Part shown: positions 49,601 to 59,200 of the stretch, one piece after another
Layout of the letters: every line of letters starts with the position of its first letter
Position numbering within the stretch: the first letter of the stretch is position 1
NCBI GenBank assembly: GCA_949987705.1
Contig: OX465281.1
Location: 239,031,143-239,095,142, forward strand
DNA: 64,000 nucleotides
Direction: 5' to 3'
Source: Thereva unica
Taxonomy: Eukaryota; Arthropoda; Insecta; Diptera; Therevidae
The notes under the pieces: model-generated
The model's input: the letters and a program-made list of their open reading frames with translations, nothing else
What the model was told of the DNA's origin: nothing
Databases searched by the model: none
Made by a program: the position numbers and the translations under genes

Positions 49601-52600
49601 GGAAGATAATGTTAAGACCGATGCAGCGAAACTGCTCAACACGAGAAACTGGAGACAAGCTGCGGAGCAGAGAGACGTCTGGAGGAAGAAGCTGAAGGAG
49701 GCCAAGGCTCGAATTGGGCCGTAGAGCCATCGAAGAAGAAGAAGTAGATATTAGGAGTATTTGTTTTTATATTTTTTGTAAAACTGAAAACTTCCAAAGA
49801 TAGAAGATTAGTCCAATAATTACGTGAGGCGTTTAGTGGAGGGAGGGGGTCGAGCCGAATCTCACCCAATCTCACATGGGGAGTGGGGGGTTTCGGCAAA
49901 AATCACGCGAGTGTGGATGGTTTTCACGCCTAACTCGCGCCTTGCTTTCCGAGTGGATACGGCGTGAATTCCTGCCGTCAATTCACGGCTCGAGAGTGAA
50001 TAGAAGTTCAGATTTTCAGGCTCGAACTGACGGTGAATGCAGCCGGTGAGTGTATGGTGATACTTGGCCTCGAGGCCACCGCCTGCCGGCGACCTGTGTG
50101 TAAATTGGGGCCTAAGATATGAGAAAATCCTACACCAAAACTTGGGAGGGAGGGGGTCGAGCAAATCTCACGACATCTCACCAAGGAGGAGCGGGTAATC
50201 GAAAAATCACCTCACGTAATTTATTCAAAAATATGTATAGATATTTTGAATTGAAATCGTCACTGCCCATGGCATGGCTTCATTCAAAAAAATAAAACTA
50301 AGTAATGACTTTAGGATAGCTGAAATAAACCATTTAAGTTCGTAATATATACTAAACCCTGTGTCGATATTTGATTCCATTAATGTGGTCAACATTGTTC
50401 GATTCAAGAAGTTAATCAGTGGTTGTATTCTTGGCCTTGCGAAGATTATATTGAAATCACCGTTTTAATATAATTGACCCGAAATTTTGTTCAATAAAAC
50501 TGTATCCTGCGGAGTATATCATGAATAAAATCTTGCGCAGATGAACAAATTTCCCGTACTATTGTGGTATTTAAAGGAAGGGCCTGATTTGATGTAAAAA
50601 TAATATGAGCAGTAAAAACAGTAGCTCTCTCGGTAGAATTATAATAGATGGAAACCCTCCCAGTTCTGACGCGTGTATTAATTAAGTAAATCCTTTCTTT
50701 CTTCTCATTTTGTAACACAAGTAGAATTTAATTGTGCTGCCTGATTCACCAATACATATTTAACAAAATATTTTGTACTAGAAGGTTCCAACATGTGAAA
50801 ACTACCACTTTACCGTAAAAACTCTATAATGGAGACTTGGTTAACACTTTTCTTCCTTGGATAATGTCAAAAATATCAACTGCTGCGCATGAGTCACTTA
50901 AAAGTTTTGGAATAAGCTATCATTTATTAAAATCTCATGCATTATTCCGAATCTCCAGAGCTTAATTTTCCATTAGGCTTCTATTTCTCAACCTATCAAC
51001 TCACACCACAGTCGCGATTACACTTCATTAAGGTAATTTAACGATTACAGATCATAATTAAAAGCAAATTAAATCAAATCAATTAAACTCATATTAAATA
51101 TCATATAATTACAAGCAATGAGTTTGTCAGGATTCAATTTCATGTGCCTCAAGGGACAGCTTCATTTAATTTGTATTACATAACTCAGTTGATTAAGTTA
51201 TAAATTTACGTAAATGCAGGAGCTCCATTAACAGTTCTAGTAGGATTGCTAATGATTCATCTTTCGTATACGGATGTTTTGTATGAAATTTCTCTGCTGT
51301 CCAACAATAATAGAAATATTGATATGAAAAGTGACCATACATCATTCTAAATAACAATATCAAAATGCATAGTGTTAAAAACAAGAACTATGTAAGTGCA
51401 CATAAGTAAATCTTAGACTACATTCGTAACATGTATTTTTAAAAAAAATTATGCTCAAAATCAAATGTTTCCAACGGTGCACGATTTTAATTATAGAATT
51501 ATATAGACCGAACTTTGATATATGAGTTAAAATCGCGGTTAAATGAGAATCAACGATCATTATTTTTAATTGTCATAGAGAATTTTAATGATTTTATTTC
51601 AACTTATAATTAGGGATAATATTCATTTTATGATTGTTTATCGTCCACGCGGCAGCGTTGTAACGAGATACGTTAAAAAATGAATCCACGTTAATAATGT
51701 GAATTCTGGGAAAGAAGCTGTAATAGCACCCCAACTAAGATAAAAGCCTGGTGGTATACCTGGAACTTTAACATGAGTAATGGAGAATGCCTTAATGAGA
51801 GCGAGTTTTTACAACAACAACAAAAAACAGAAGGGTCCGCTTTAAAGGCAATTTTCCATAATTAATGTTCCAAAACAATTTCCATAAAACAAATGACTCT
51901 TCCAGCTTTAATACATTGCAGAAAAATAAACGTTTGTGCAGACCTTAATTAGATGAAAATTCCGGAATAGTTTTGGGATAATTTTTGTGTAATGCAATGC
52001 TTTAAAACAGAGGCCGCGGAACAGGTTCAAACTATGTGTTAAATTCGAAAGGTTAAAAGGAAGGGGGTGGGGGAGGAGGAGAAAATGGTATATTAGATAT
52101 CCAGAAACTTCAATCTTGCTGTGCACATTCAACATCGGGAGTTTCACTATGGATTGAAGATCCGATAGTGAAACTCCGCTTATAAACATGGTAATTATGT
52201 ATAGCTGGGGATTGAAGTTGACTACTAAAGCTGGAAGTACATAATTGCATTGCGTTGCATGAATGCGTTGACAGATCAAGTTTACACTGAACATTCCAAT
52301 GATGGCAGACCTATTAATGCGGCATTACTTTCAATTCATTACATTCACGAGTATTGAATGCGTTGTGTGCGTAAAAGTTAAAAGTTGAACAACTGTTGCA
52401 TTGCATTGCGTTGCATTGAAGGAAGTGCCGCATTAATAGATCTGCCATCATCGAAATATACAGTGTAAACTTGATCTGTCAACGCATTCATGCAACGCAA
52501 TGCAATTATGTACTTCAAGCTTTAACGATGACACTATTGTGTGTACTTACCTCTGCAGATACTCTGTTACGCTTGCCGCCATAAAATGGTTTCGTTAAAA

Positions 52601-53769
52601 AATCTACTTCAGCATGGTAACCGGTTTGAGGGCATTGTATTGAAACTGTACCCCCGAGTTCTATCCAAGGTACTGTTAGTATGGATCTAAAGAGAAATTC
52701 TCACTAAACAAATCTAGGTGTTCTTTTTTATTGTTATTCAACTTTACCTTCCATAGCCATTTGGAAATGTTAAAATATACTCTTCGTTGCGATCACATAA
52801 TGTAACTATGCCTTGACCAATGTTATGAACACCGATTGATAGGCCGAGAAACTTTGATTTCGTCCAGACATGGGCGGCAAATGTTATTTTTTTATTATAA
52901 TGTTCGGCATAGAAGGCAGAAACTAAATGAAATTATATAAAAAAAAAACATAAGAAAATTGTTTATAAATATATTAATAAATCGTACTTGGCGGATGATG
53001 AGAAACTTGCTCAGCAAGAAACGTTAATTGATCCCTTTTGCACCAAGGAATAGGTCCATCGTTAACTACTTGATTATCGGGGGTTTCGTCTAAAATTGCA
53101 AGTTAAATAAAAACTTAAAAATTATAAATTTGATATTTTATAAGAACAATATATTTTCAATACCAGGAATATCCCAGTGACATTGAAATATTTCCCCTAA
53201 AATAGGATTATATGGCTTTTTGGCAACTGCACTTTTCCTTCCAGCATGATAAGCACTTAAATACCATCTGCAGACTTGTACAATGCGATCGCGTGGATCA
53301 TCTAAATCTGCGATTCTAGAATAATTTTTTCTCATTGAACCAATCAGTTAAATAAATAATTTTGTTTAGTCCAATTTACTTTAAAAATAAATCTGGATGT
53401 GCAAAATAATCAGCATACATTTCTAGAAGTGATCTCCTTTCCAAGATAAAGGTCGGCAGAACAACTTTTGTTAAATCCATACCGATTTTAACTTGTGATA
53501 GGAGATGTGCAACCACTGATCCATGTGATTCCATTGATAAGTCTGTATCCTCTTCCTCCTCATAGAGTGCATCATAGTCCAGACTACCATCGTTACGGAA
53601 TGGTATCGATTTCCTTGGTGATGCAGCACCACTTAGTTGTTTATCAGAAATTGAGATCACAGTTTCATCTAAAGGACGTTTGTCAGTTTTTTCAGCATCT
53701 TCTTGTGGTGGCACTAATTCTGGTAAATCTGTTGAACGAGTTGTTGGTTCCGTAAATGTTCGACTATTG
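46657..53769 (-). CDS. oxysterol-binding protein-related protein 9-like, C-terminal nine exons (partial)
   Basis: The lipid-transfer (ORD) part of an ORP9-type protein, which exchanges sterol and PI4P at membrane contacts. Exons on the minus strand: 53380-53769, 53164-53315, 52988-53089, 52748-52922, 52551-52686, 47182-47274, 46980-47101, 46811-46916, 46657-46743 (stop TAG at 46657-46659). All have GT/AG borders and join in frame, about 454 codons. Key residues: [20 protein letters not shown] and [20 protein letters not shown] (exon 1), [16 protein letters not shown] (exon 2), the signature EQVSHHPP across exons 3-4, FYGGKRNRV (exon 5), [14 protein letters not shown] (exon 6), [11 protein letters not shown] (exon 7). 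The acidic, Ser-rich start of exon 1 is the linker before the ORD. The PH-domain exons were not found and should lie to the right. Introns are 61-80 bp except one of 5276 bp (47275-52550), which holds a LINE and MITEs. Confidence 0.93.
47322..49742 (+). mobile_element. 5'-truncated LINE (family B) in an ORP9-like intron
   Basis: Bounded by an exact 13-bp direct repeat AGTAGATATTAGG (47309-47321 and 49743-49755), a LINE-type target duplication. The 3' end is a (GAA)n-like microsatellite tail rather than poly(A). The copy starts inside the endonuclease domain, so it is 5'-truncated, yet the remaining ORF is open to its stop, indicating a recent insertion. It is antisense to the host gene and ends 47 bp from the splice acceptor of the next exon. 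Confidence 0.93.
47343..49724 (+). CDS. LINE ORF2, truncated endonuclease plus full reverse transcriptase
   Basis: 793 open codons. Residues 1-75 are the end of the AP endonuclease ([20 protein letters not shown] near 20-39, [10 protein letters not shown] near 59). A linker follows, then reverse transcriptase from about 300: [92 protein letters not shown] and the active site AGYADDIN (near 529). The C-terminal region has QFNYLGS, YGCEAWS, RRIYGP and [18 protein letters not shown]. This domain order and tail are those of APE-type LINEs often annotated as craniofacial-development-protein-2-like; I do not name the clade. Without the N-terminal endonuclease catalytic residues the copy cannot retrotranspose by itself. 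The first ATG is internal to the original protein. Confidence 0.9.
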   Translation: MSKNMIVSSTYFPRKDIHKYTWQSPSERYCNQIDHILIDRRAASSILQVRSYRGANCESDHFLVKARFRCRLSTQEQRSNKVKKFDVDRLQEQTVLERYQATLAERIGPSLNINNEDTIEGKWTRLRTILTDVTKETVGYKRTARANDWYEECKTAIEARNRNRKIYIERPTRSKKLKYEETRRTAKNICRKKKRQFLNNYILRAEENFARNKTREAYKEVNFFKKGFKPSSGICRTKEGTIVTGSEDVKKRWKEFFSELLNANESIRHVPEPRPQHNDDTRETNEPTLEEVQSAIRLLRNNKSPGIDNIPAELIKQGGEPLSAAIHELLCCIWRNEKMPEDWEQSIICPIHKKGDRFNCANYRGISLLSTVYKIMTNIIKARLEPYAEAAISEYQAGFRRNRSTMDQLFSIRQILRKCWEYNIDVYQLFIDFKQAYDSIDREKMYATMLDLNIPLKIVKLTKMTMENTRCAVRIQGEFTESFPVKQGLKQGDGLAPMLFNLCLEGVIRKVNIDANATLLNKSKQLAGYADDINCLARSLSYLREVFTELEDGAKDIGLQINAEKSKILIQSRVERRRRNHNTTWGEYNFERVSQFNYLGSTVSEDNDETIDVQRRINAANRTYFSLLPVMKSRDIHRKTKIRVYKTIIRTVATYGCEAWSISQKSADKLDIFERKVLRRIYGPINEDNAWRIRYNHELYDLYKECKLSTHAKLLRLRWAGHVQRMDDSRIPKKSLYLLPDGKRPVGKPRSRWEDNVKTDAAKLLNTRNWRQAAEQRDVWRKKLKEAKARIGP
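49812..50225. mobile_element. MITE-like element with ATTACGTGAGG ends
   Basis: Ends AATTACGTGAGG and CCTCACGTAATT are inverted. Inside each end is the same landmark in direct orientation: GGAGGGAGGGGGTCGAG, then AATCTCAC..., then ATCTCAC with a G-rich run. The ATTACGT core with neighbouring homopurine GGGGG runs resembles the ends of the 55.2-kb element (TACGTGCG next to CCCCCC runs), so they may be distant relatives. It lies in the long ORP9-like intron. No coding capacity. Confidence 0.5.
50226..52130. other. intron sequence without recognisable features
   Basis: Part of the 5276-bp intron of the ORP9-like gene. A+T-rich, no open frames with recognisable motifs. Confidence 0.45.
52139..52176. 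repeat. short hairpin
   Basis: GGAGTTTCACTAT pairs with ATAGTGAAACTCC across about a dozen bases, inside the ORP9-like intron. Possibly a remnant of an inverted-repeat element. Confidence 0.6.
52229..52521. mobile_element. MITE of about 293 bp in the ORP9-like intron
   Basis: The arms AGCTGGAAGTACATAATTGC and GCAATTATGTACTTCAAGCT pair inward for about 100 bp (TTGCGTTGCATGAATGCG, TTGACAGATCAAGTTTACAC). The flanks are TAA and TTA, close to a TWA duplication. Shares the AGCT tip and the GCATTGC/TTGACAGAT blocks with the MITE at 34068-34402. Its right end is 29 bp from the splice donor of exon 52551-52686. Confidence 0.7.
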
Positions 53770-54580
53770 CTAAAGCAAAAATAAAAGGAAAATGTTTAAA
53801 TAAATCAATTCCACTCTTTATATTTGTAGCTTGTCCATAAAAAATAATATTAAAATTGTATTAGGGTAATGTTAGGAAAAACAATTATACGTAATTATAT
53901 AGCAACCGACAAGCCAGTTAATGTAAACTATAAATTACGCTACAAGTAGAGCATTTTGCTGAAAGTATTTAATTCGTTGATGTAAACTATACAACTGCAT
54001 GTGGTCGAGAGCTTTTAACAAAATCGTTGTAAAGTTTGTCGTGGTGGTGATACATTAACACAGTTGAATTATTGATTTATTGGAAATAAGAAAAATTACG
54101 TGATAAAGAATATTTTCTTGAATCAATACTAAAACTTTAATTTGCCCTAGTTATAAAATTTAAAATGATTGTCTTGTTACAAGAAAGAAAAGGACGAAAG
54201 TCAAGATGAATATTTGCTAATCGTTTTTTTTAATGAGGAATTTCAATTGTGATTTAGAACGAATCTACAAGGATGGCTAACTCAGGCTATTGGTATACGA
54301 GATGGATTGTATATTAACCTTCTATAATATATTTGATATCGAGTTTAGGGTCTAATATCGAGTTTAGGGTAATGCATGGCTTTACCGGCTTCGCTGCAAA
54401 TTTGGTAAAAAAATATGAATTTATGTTGTGTATGTTTTAATATAAGATCTGCGCGAAAAAAATTGGAGTGCTTTTTTAGCAGAAACTGAATTTTCGGCTA
54501 ACAAAGACCTCGGAAGGTGGTGACACCCGATTTGTCACTTCTGTCAAAACCCGAGAAGATTCACTGCTGACAAACACCCA
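53770..54580. other. interval upstream of the first visible ORP9-like exon
   Basis: Starts with a splice acceptor (TTTGCTTTAG read on the minus strand) and is therefore intron. Further exons were not recognised here or to the right. A short direct repeat, GATATCGAGTTTAGGGT / TAATATCGAGTTTAGGGT, lies at about 54336-54371. Confidence 0.5.
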
Positions 54581-54589
54581 GCAGATCTG

Positions 54590-55217
54590 TTAGCAAGTTC
54601 TAATCCCACTTCCTTGCGATGCCCCTGGGGTACTTCTTCGGAAGGTGCTAACGGGTGAAGGGGCAGCTCTCTGCGCCACAAAACAGAGTTTTAAGTCTGA
54701 GGGTTAGCAACCCGCTCCCATAAAAACACTATTGCTACGAATCGGAACTGGATGGACAACACGACGACGACCTTTGTTTTTCGAACAAGGACACGAATCC
54801 GAGAATGTGAGGTTTTTCGCTCTATTCCAAGGATAGACATCATTGTATTAATGGGTGACTTAACAGATCGGCCGTGACAACACCGGCCTTGAACAAACAA
54901 TTGGAAATCAAAGCCTAAGCCTAGGGGAGCAGACACTGAAAGTGACCGCCATTTTATAGTAGCAACTATTCGCCTCAAAATCGCCGCAGATACGTCCAAC
55001 GGGATGCTATAAACCATCGACGGTTTAATGTAGACCTTCTGCGGGAGAGCATTAAAAGGCGAGAATTTGCTGGGAAACTACAACAAATGTTAAGCCAACA
55101 AAGAGTTTCTGACGAAAATAACATTGAAGAGCTGTGAGATACTACAAAGGGCGCTATTATAACAGCAACGGAAACAAGCATTGGTTATGTCGAAAGAAAC
55201 CAGCAACACTGGATTTC
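54590..55217 (+). pseudogene. decayed LINE, endonuclease end and linker (left half)
   Basis: Reads MGDL..., then a DNTGLEQ-like segment about 40 bp later, resembling the end of the APE endonuclease, followed by HFIVATIRLKIAA, then linker residues up to TSIGYVERNQQHWIS. It has several frameshifts. The frame is cut at 55217 by the GGGGTCATCC element and resumes at 56455; joining across one TTC reads WIS-DTTWQKIE. Confidence 0.8.
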
Positions 55218-56454
55218 GGGGTCATCCATAAAATACGTGCGCGAAAATTGCCAAAAACTAGACCCCCCCTCCCCCCTCGTGCGCTTTTGTAATTTTTCTC
55301 GAGACCCCCCCCTCAAAGTACGTCCGTTTTTTAAAAAATACCCCCCCTGAAATGTCATGAAAAAAGTTTAGTGTTCCATCTTATTCCTGTCTTTATTTAA
55401 AAACAACATTCCAAACATTAATAAACTTTTTCTTTATAATTGTTAACGTATTAAAAAATCGATTCTCTACAATATCACACAATTGTACGTTATTTAAGAT
55501 AAGTCCCATGGTGAGGTCATGTATTCTTCTAAGGAAATCACCGGCGCTGGCCGATCCTGACGATCAAAAGAAGGGATTTCGATGTGACTGGTATCAAGCA
55601 TGTGTTCTTCTAACCATTCAGCATCCTCCTGTTCCTCGTCATTTAGAATTACTGCTAAAAGTTCGCGAGATCTCTTCGCAGCAATTCTAACAGGTCTCAC
55701 TTTAGGTACTGCAGCAAAACCCCTAGAGCAGAGTCATTTAAATATGTTAATGAACCGAAGTAAAGCTTGCATTTTTTGCAAGTTTTTCTTTCCAAAATTC
55801 CATTTTTCACTGCAGGACAACAATAATCGTAGAGGATTTGCTGCGGGTCACTAAATCCGTTTTGTAAAGTTGGAATAACTGTCTGAAGTAGAAATAGTGG
55901 AGCAAATCGGCCGGAACCAGAGAAACACATACCAACATCACTCTGGCTAAGCTGCATAGGTGGCGGTAAAAATCGACTCGGCAAAACTTTCAAAAGTGAA
56001 CTGCGGAATGGTGAACAGCAACTTTGATCTTGGCATTTAACAATTTGTAATAAATACTGGCTGCTTCGCACATGATTGTTTTGCCACTCCATACTCTTTG
56101 TTAATAAATCTTCGATATCCAGTTCAGCCTTTTCAGGATCAATATAATCGCAAACAACAGGATAGCCGTCGAATTGAAGTGCAGACCAGGACTTCGGCAA
56201 GTGTTTTTCCTGCATGGGCAAAGTTTTTCAGCTCTAGTCCCTCGTCCACTGTCTCACCTCTGTGGTTCAAGTGTGTTCCGTAATGGTCGTGTGGTAGAAT
56301 AAGCTGTGTCGAAAATCAAATGTTTGGGAAATTTAAAACGCACGTACTTATCATCAAGAACCCCCCTACCCCCCCAAAATTATCGTATGTTTTCGTCACA
56401 CTCGGCTCTTACCCTCCCCCCCCTTTGAGGCGCACGTATTTAATGGATGACCCC
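55218..56454. mobile_element. 1237-bp DNA element with GGGGTCATCC ends
   Basis: Inverted ends GGGGTCATCCATAAAATACG and CGTATTTAATGGATGACCCC are each followed inward by C-rich or G-rich runs and a second TACGT-type motif. The element is flanked by TTC (55215-55217 and 56455-56457), a 3-bp duplication proved by frame restoration of the LINE it interrupts. It carries minus-strand coding remnants (55494-56221). I do not assign a superfamily. Confidence 0.85.
55494..56221 (-). pseudogene. element-encoded protein of unknown function, frameshifted
   Basis: The first part (56221-55697) reads KSWSALQFDGYPVVCDYIDP, SMEWQNNHVRSSQYLLQIVK and CQDQSCCSPFRSSLLKVLPS, RFLPPPMQL. Cys pairs suggest metal binding, and CKKCKLYFGSLTYLN near its end looks like half a C2H2 zinc finger whose His part is lost. 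The second part (55700-55494) reads VRPVRIAAKRSRELLAVILN and then an acidic tail. The two overlap by a few bases in different frames, so there is a frameshift or an unrecognised intron. The first-part sequence resembles uncharacterised proteins I associate with transposable elements in other animals, from memory only. No DDE motif is visible. Confidence 0.6.
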
Positions 56455-58090
56455 TTCGGACACAACCTGGCAAAAAATAGAATGCAAAAGGGCCTTAAAA
56501 AATAACGTGAGCTCTACAAGCAACCCAAACAAACGTCATCAACTTGAACAGGAATACTCCCAATTACACCGGGAGGTAAAGCAGCAGATAAATGAGCTCG
56601 CAGAAAAAGCGGAAAGCGCGGTAAACGCAGGCAACAGTAAATTTCTAAAGAGCTCTCGGGAAAACACTCTACTAAAAAGCCTGCCGTTAAGAGTGTGGAT
56701 GGAATGCTGCTGTGCAGCGACGAGGAGCAACTCCCAAGATGGAGAGATTACATACTTCTTCGCCGTCCTAAATGGTTCACTTACACAGGAACCTCAGGAA
56801 AAGAGCAACAATGCACAGCCAATAAGAATCACCATCCGTGTACCATCCAAGACAAAAAATAGTAACCGCAATTCATGCAATGACCAATGGTAAAGCTACT
56901 GGAAAATATGGCATTCCGCCAGAATTGTTGACAGCCGACTCAAGCCTCATAGCAGATGTGCTACAGCCAATCCTGGAAAAAGCTTGGAACACCTGTACCT
57001 TTCCAGAGGATTGGACGGAAGGTATCATAGTCAAAATTACAAAAAAGGGGGCCCTAACAATATGTGACAGTTGGAGAGGCATCTGTCTATTATCTACTGT
57101 GGGTAAAACTTGTCCCACATTATATTATCAAGGATAAGAGAGGCAGTAGACCGAACGCTTAGAATACATTGCTTTCGTAGACTATTGGAAAGCGTTCGAC
57201 TTGATCAATAGGAGCTTTATATGGCAGGCACTAAGGCAACGTGGACTGCCTGATAATAGAATTGATATAAGCCCTATATAACAATGCCAAATGCAGATTT
57301 CTCCACTCCATAATGGCAAATTATATGACAGCTTTGAGGTGAGTTCAGGAGTACGATAAGGATGCCTACTTTCACCATTACTATTTCTTATAGTAATAAA
57401 CAACATCCTTGTCAGCGCTCTAGATATCTGTTTGCTGGCCCACAGACATCAGAACCTAAAAAACATGTTGAACAATTTGGCAACAGAAATTAGTCCAGCA
57501 GGCTTAAGGCTGAATCCGAATAAAACCAAAGAAATGCGGATTACTGCAAACATCATTGAACGGACAGCTCAGAAGACGTCTGTTCCGGAATAAATAAAGC
57601 ACGAATCGCATATGCATGCCTGTTCCGCCTATGGAGATCAACACAGATCTCAACAAACACCAAACTGCGACTTTTCAACTCCAACGCTGAGGCAATTCTT
57701 TTGTATACGGTTTCGAAAGATGGAAAATCACCCAATTCATCACAGGGCCCCTACGTATCCTAAAAATCCGCTGGCACGATAGAATTTTAAATGAAGAGCT
57801 GTGCCCGGCCAAGAAAGGATAGACGACCAAATCAGGCGAAGGAAATGGAATTGGATTGGCCATACCTCGTGACGCGAAAACCTAGCCAAACAGGCCCTTG
57901 ACTGGAATCCCCAAGAATCCCGTCGAGTCGGAAGGCCTAGAACAACGTGGAGGAGAACCCTATTAGCAGAGCCCGCACGAACTGGAAGATCCTGGTCGGA
58001 ACTGAGAGCTGTCGCACAAAACATAGTTCGCTGGAGGGCAACTGTTTCCGCCCTATGTTCCATGAGGGATTAAGGGGAATAATAAGAAGA
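56455..58090 (+). pseudogene. decayed LINE reverse transcriptase (right half)
   Basis: Continues the relic cut at 55217. Residues in order over changing frames: TTWQKIECKRALKN, a helical linker, AIHAMTNGKATGKYGIPPEL, FPEDWTEGIIVKITKKGA and SWRGICLLSTVGK, then VDYWKAFD-like and GLRLNPNKTKEM. Near 57820-57870 lies KWNWIGHTS-like sequence, the C-terminal 'GH' tail typical of APE-type LINEs. Internal deletions around 57120-57160 removed part of the palm domain. Confidence 0.85.
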
Positions 58091-58855
58091 TACTTCTTAG
58101 CAGCTCATAGAATATTGCCTATAACTATGATCACACATAAAAATACTAGAAGTAAATCTTTACGGTTTATCTTTTATTAATTAGATAAAAGCGATTTTGA
58201 AATAATGTCAAGAATTACAAAATACTGAAATAGAAAATTCTTATATGCTAATGTGATTAAATCCTACTACAAGAAGACTAATGGTAAATCGATAACAAGC
58301 TTTACGAAGTTTTTTTTTCGAATGAATCTTTTATTATAAAATCAATGCTATTTATATGTGACTTTTCTTGTGAATTTTTAAACCCCAGTGAGAAAGAAGA
58401 ATACTCTGCATTATTCAGATTAGATGGAATTAAAATAAATATTAATGAAGTAAAATGTAGCATCTATCACCGGTCTGAAATAAAGATGTTGTATGAAAAT
58501 TTAAACAAATTAGTCGCATCAATTCCCTAAAAACAATATAAAACTCCAGTCGTCGTTATTTAAGTCGATATTTTATAAGTTGCCTGTCAGCAACTGGTAT
58601 TGTTGGAGAATTTTGTGAGAATCAGAAATTATCGATTCCGAACTCTTTGAATAATAAATCAATGCTCGTAATTGCCAATGGTGTTTTTATACGTTACATT
58701 GGATATACTGGTAACATGCATGTTTTTTTAAAAAGAAATTCAGAATATGTTTTGATTGCAAATAAAAATATGATGAAAAGGCAGAAACAAGAATATCAAA
58801 ATACATATTTACATTTTAGCTGAAATTTTAAGTACGAACATTTTCAGAAAGGTTA
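58091..58855. other. no recognisable gene
   Basis: A+T-rich and stop-dense. The frame 58345-58530 has no motif. Confidence 0.45.
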
Positions 58856-58859
58856 AAAT

Positions 58860-59200
58860 ATGTATATTTATCCAAAACCATGGAGACAATAATCAATAAG
58901 CTTGTGGACTAGAATCCAATCAAATATTAGACACTGATGGTCGTTGTTTGTCATACAATAACAGAGAAACTCATCCCAAATATTCACCGGTTTATTAAGT
59001 ATATTCTGAGTGTTCTAGGTTATTCCAAGGCTTTCGTCAGAGTATAGCACACTGTTTTGTTGGGTTACCTGCAAGCTATCGATATGGAGCCAGAACTAAA
59101 AAAACTGGGTTGAATATTTTCTTCGGTGATTGTTACCTTGGATAATTTGGTTGTCCACCTTTGCTCCATGTCAATATAATAAGGTTCCACAAATTGCCTT
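58860..59200 (+). pseudogene. decayed Jockey-like LINE, reverse-transcriptase fragment
   Basis: Nucleotides follow bases 41250-41560 of the intact LINE: 'CCAAAACCATGGAGAC.ATAATCAA' then AAGCTT, later 'TCCAAGGCTTTCG' for SKAF and 'AAGCTAT.G' for KAIG. Large internal deletions and stops; only the start of the palm region survives. Confidence 0.7.
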
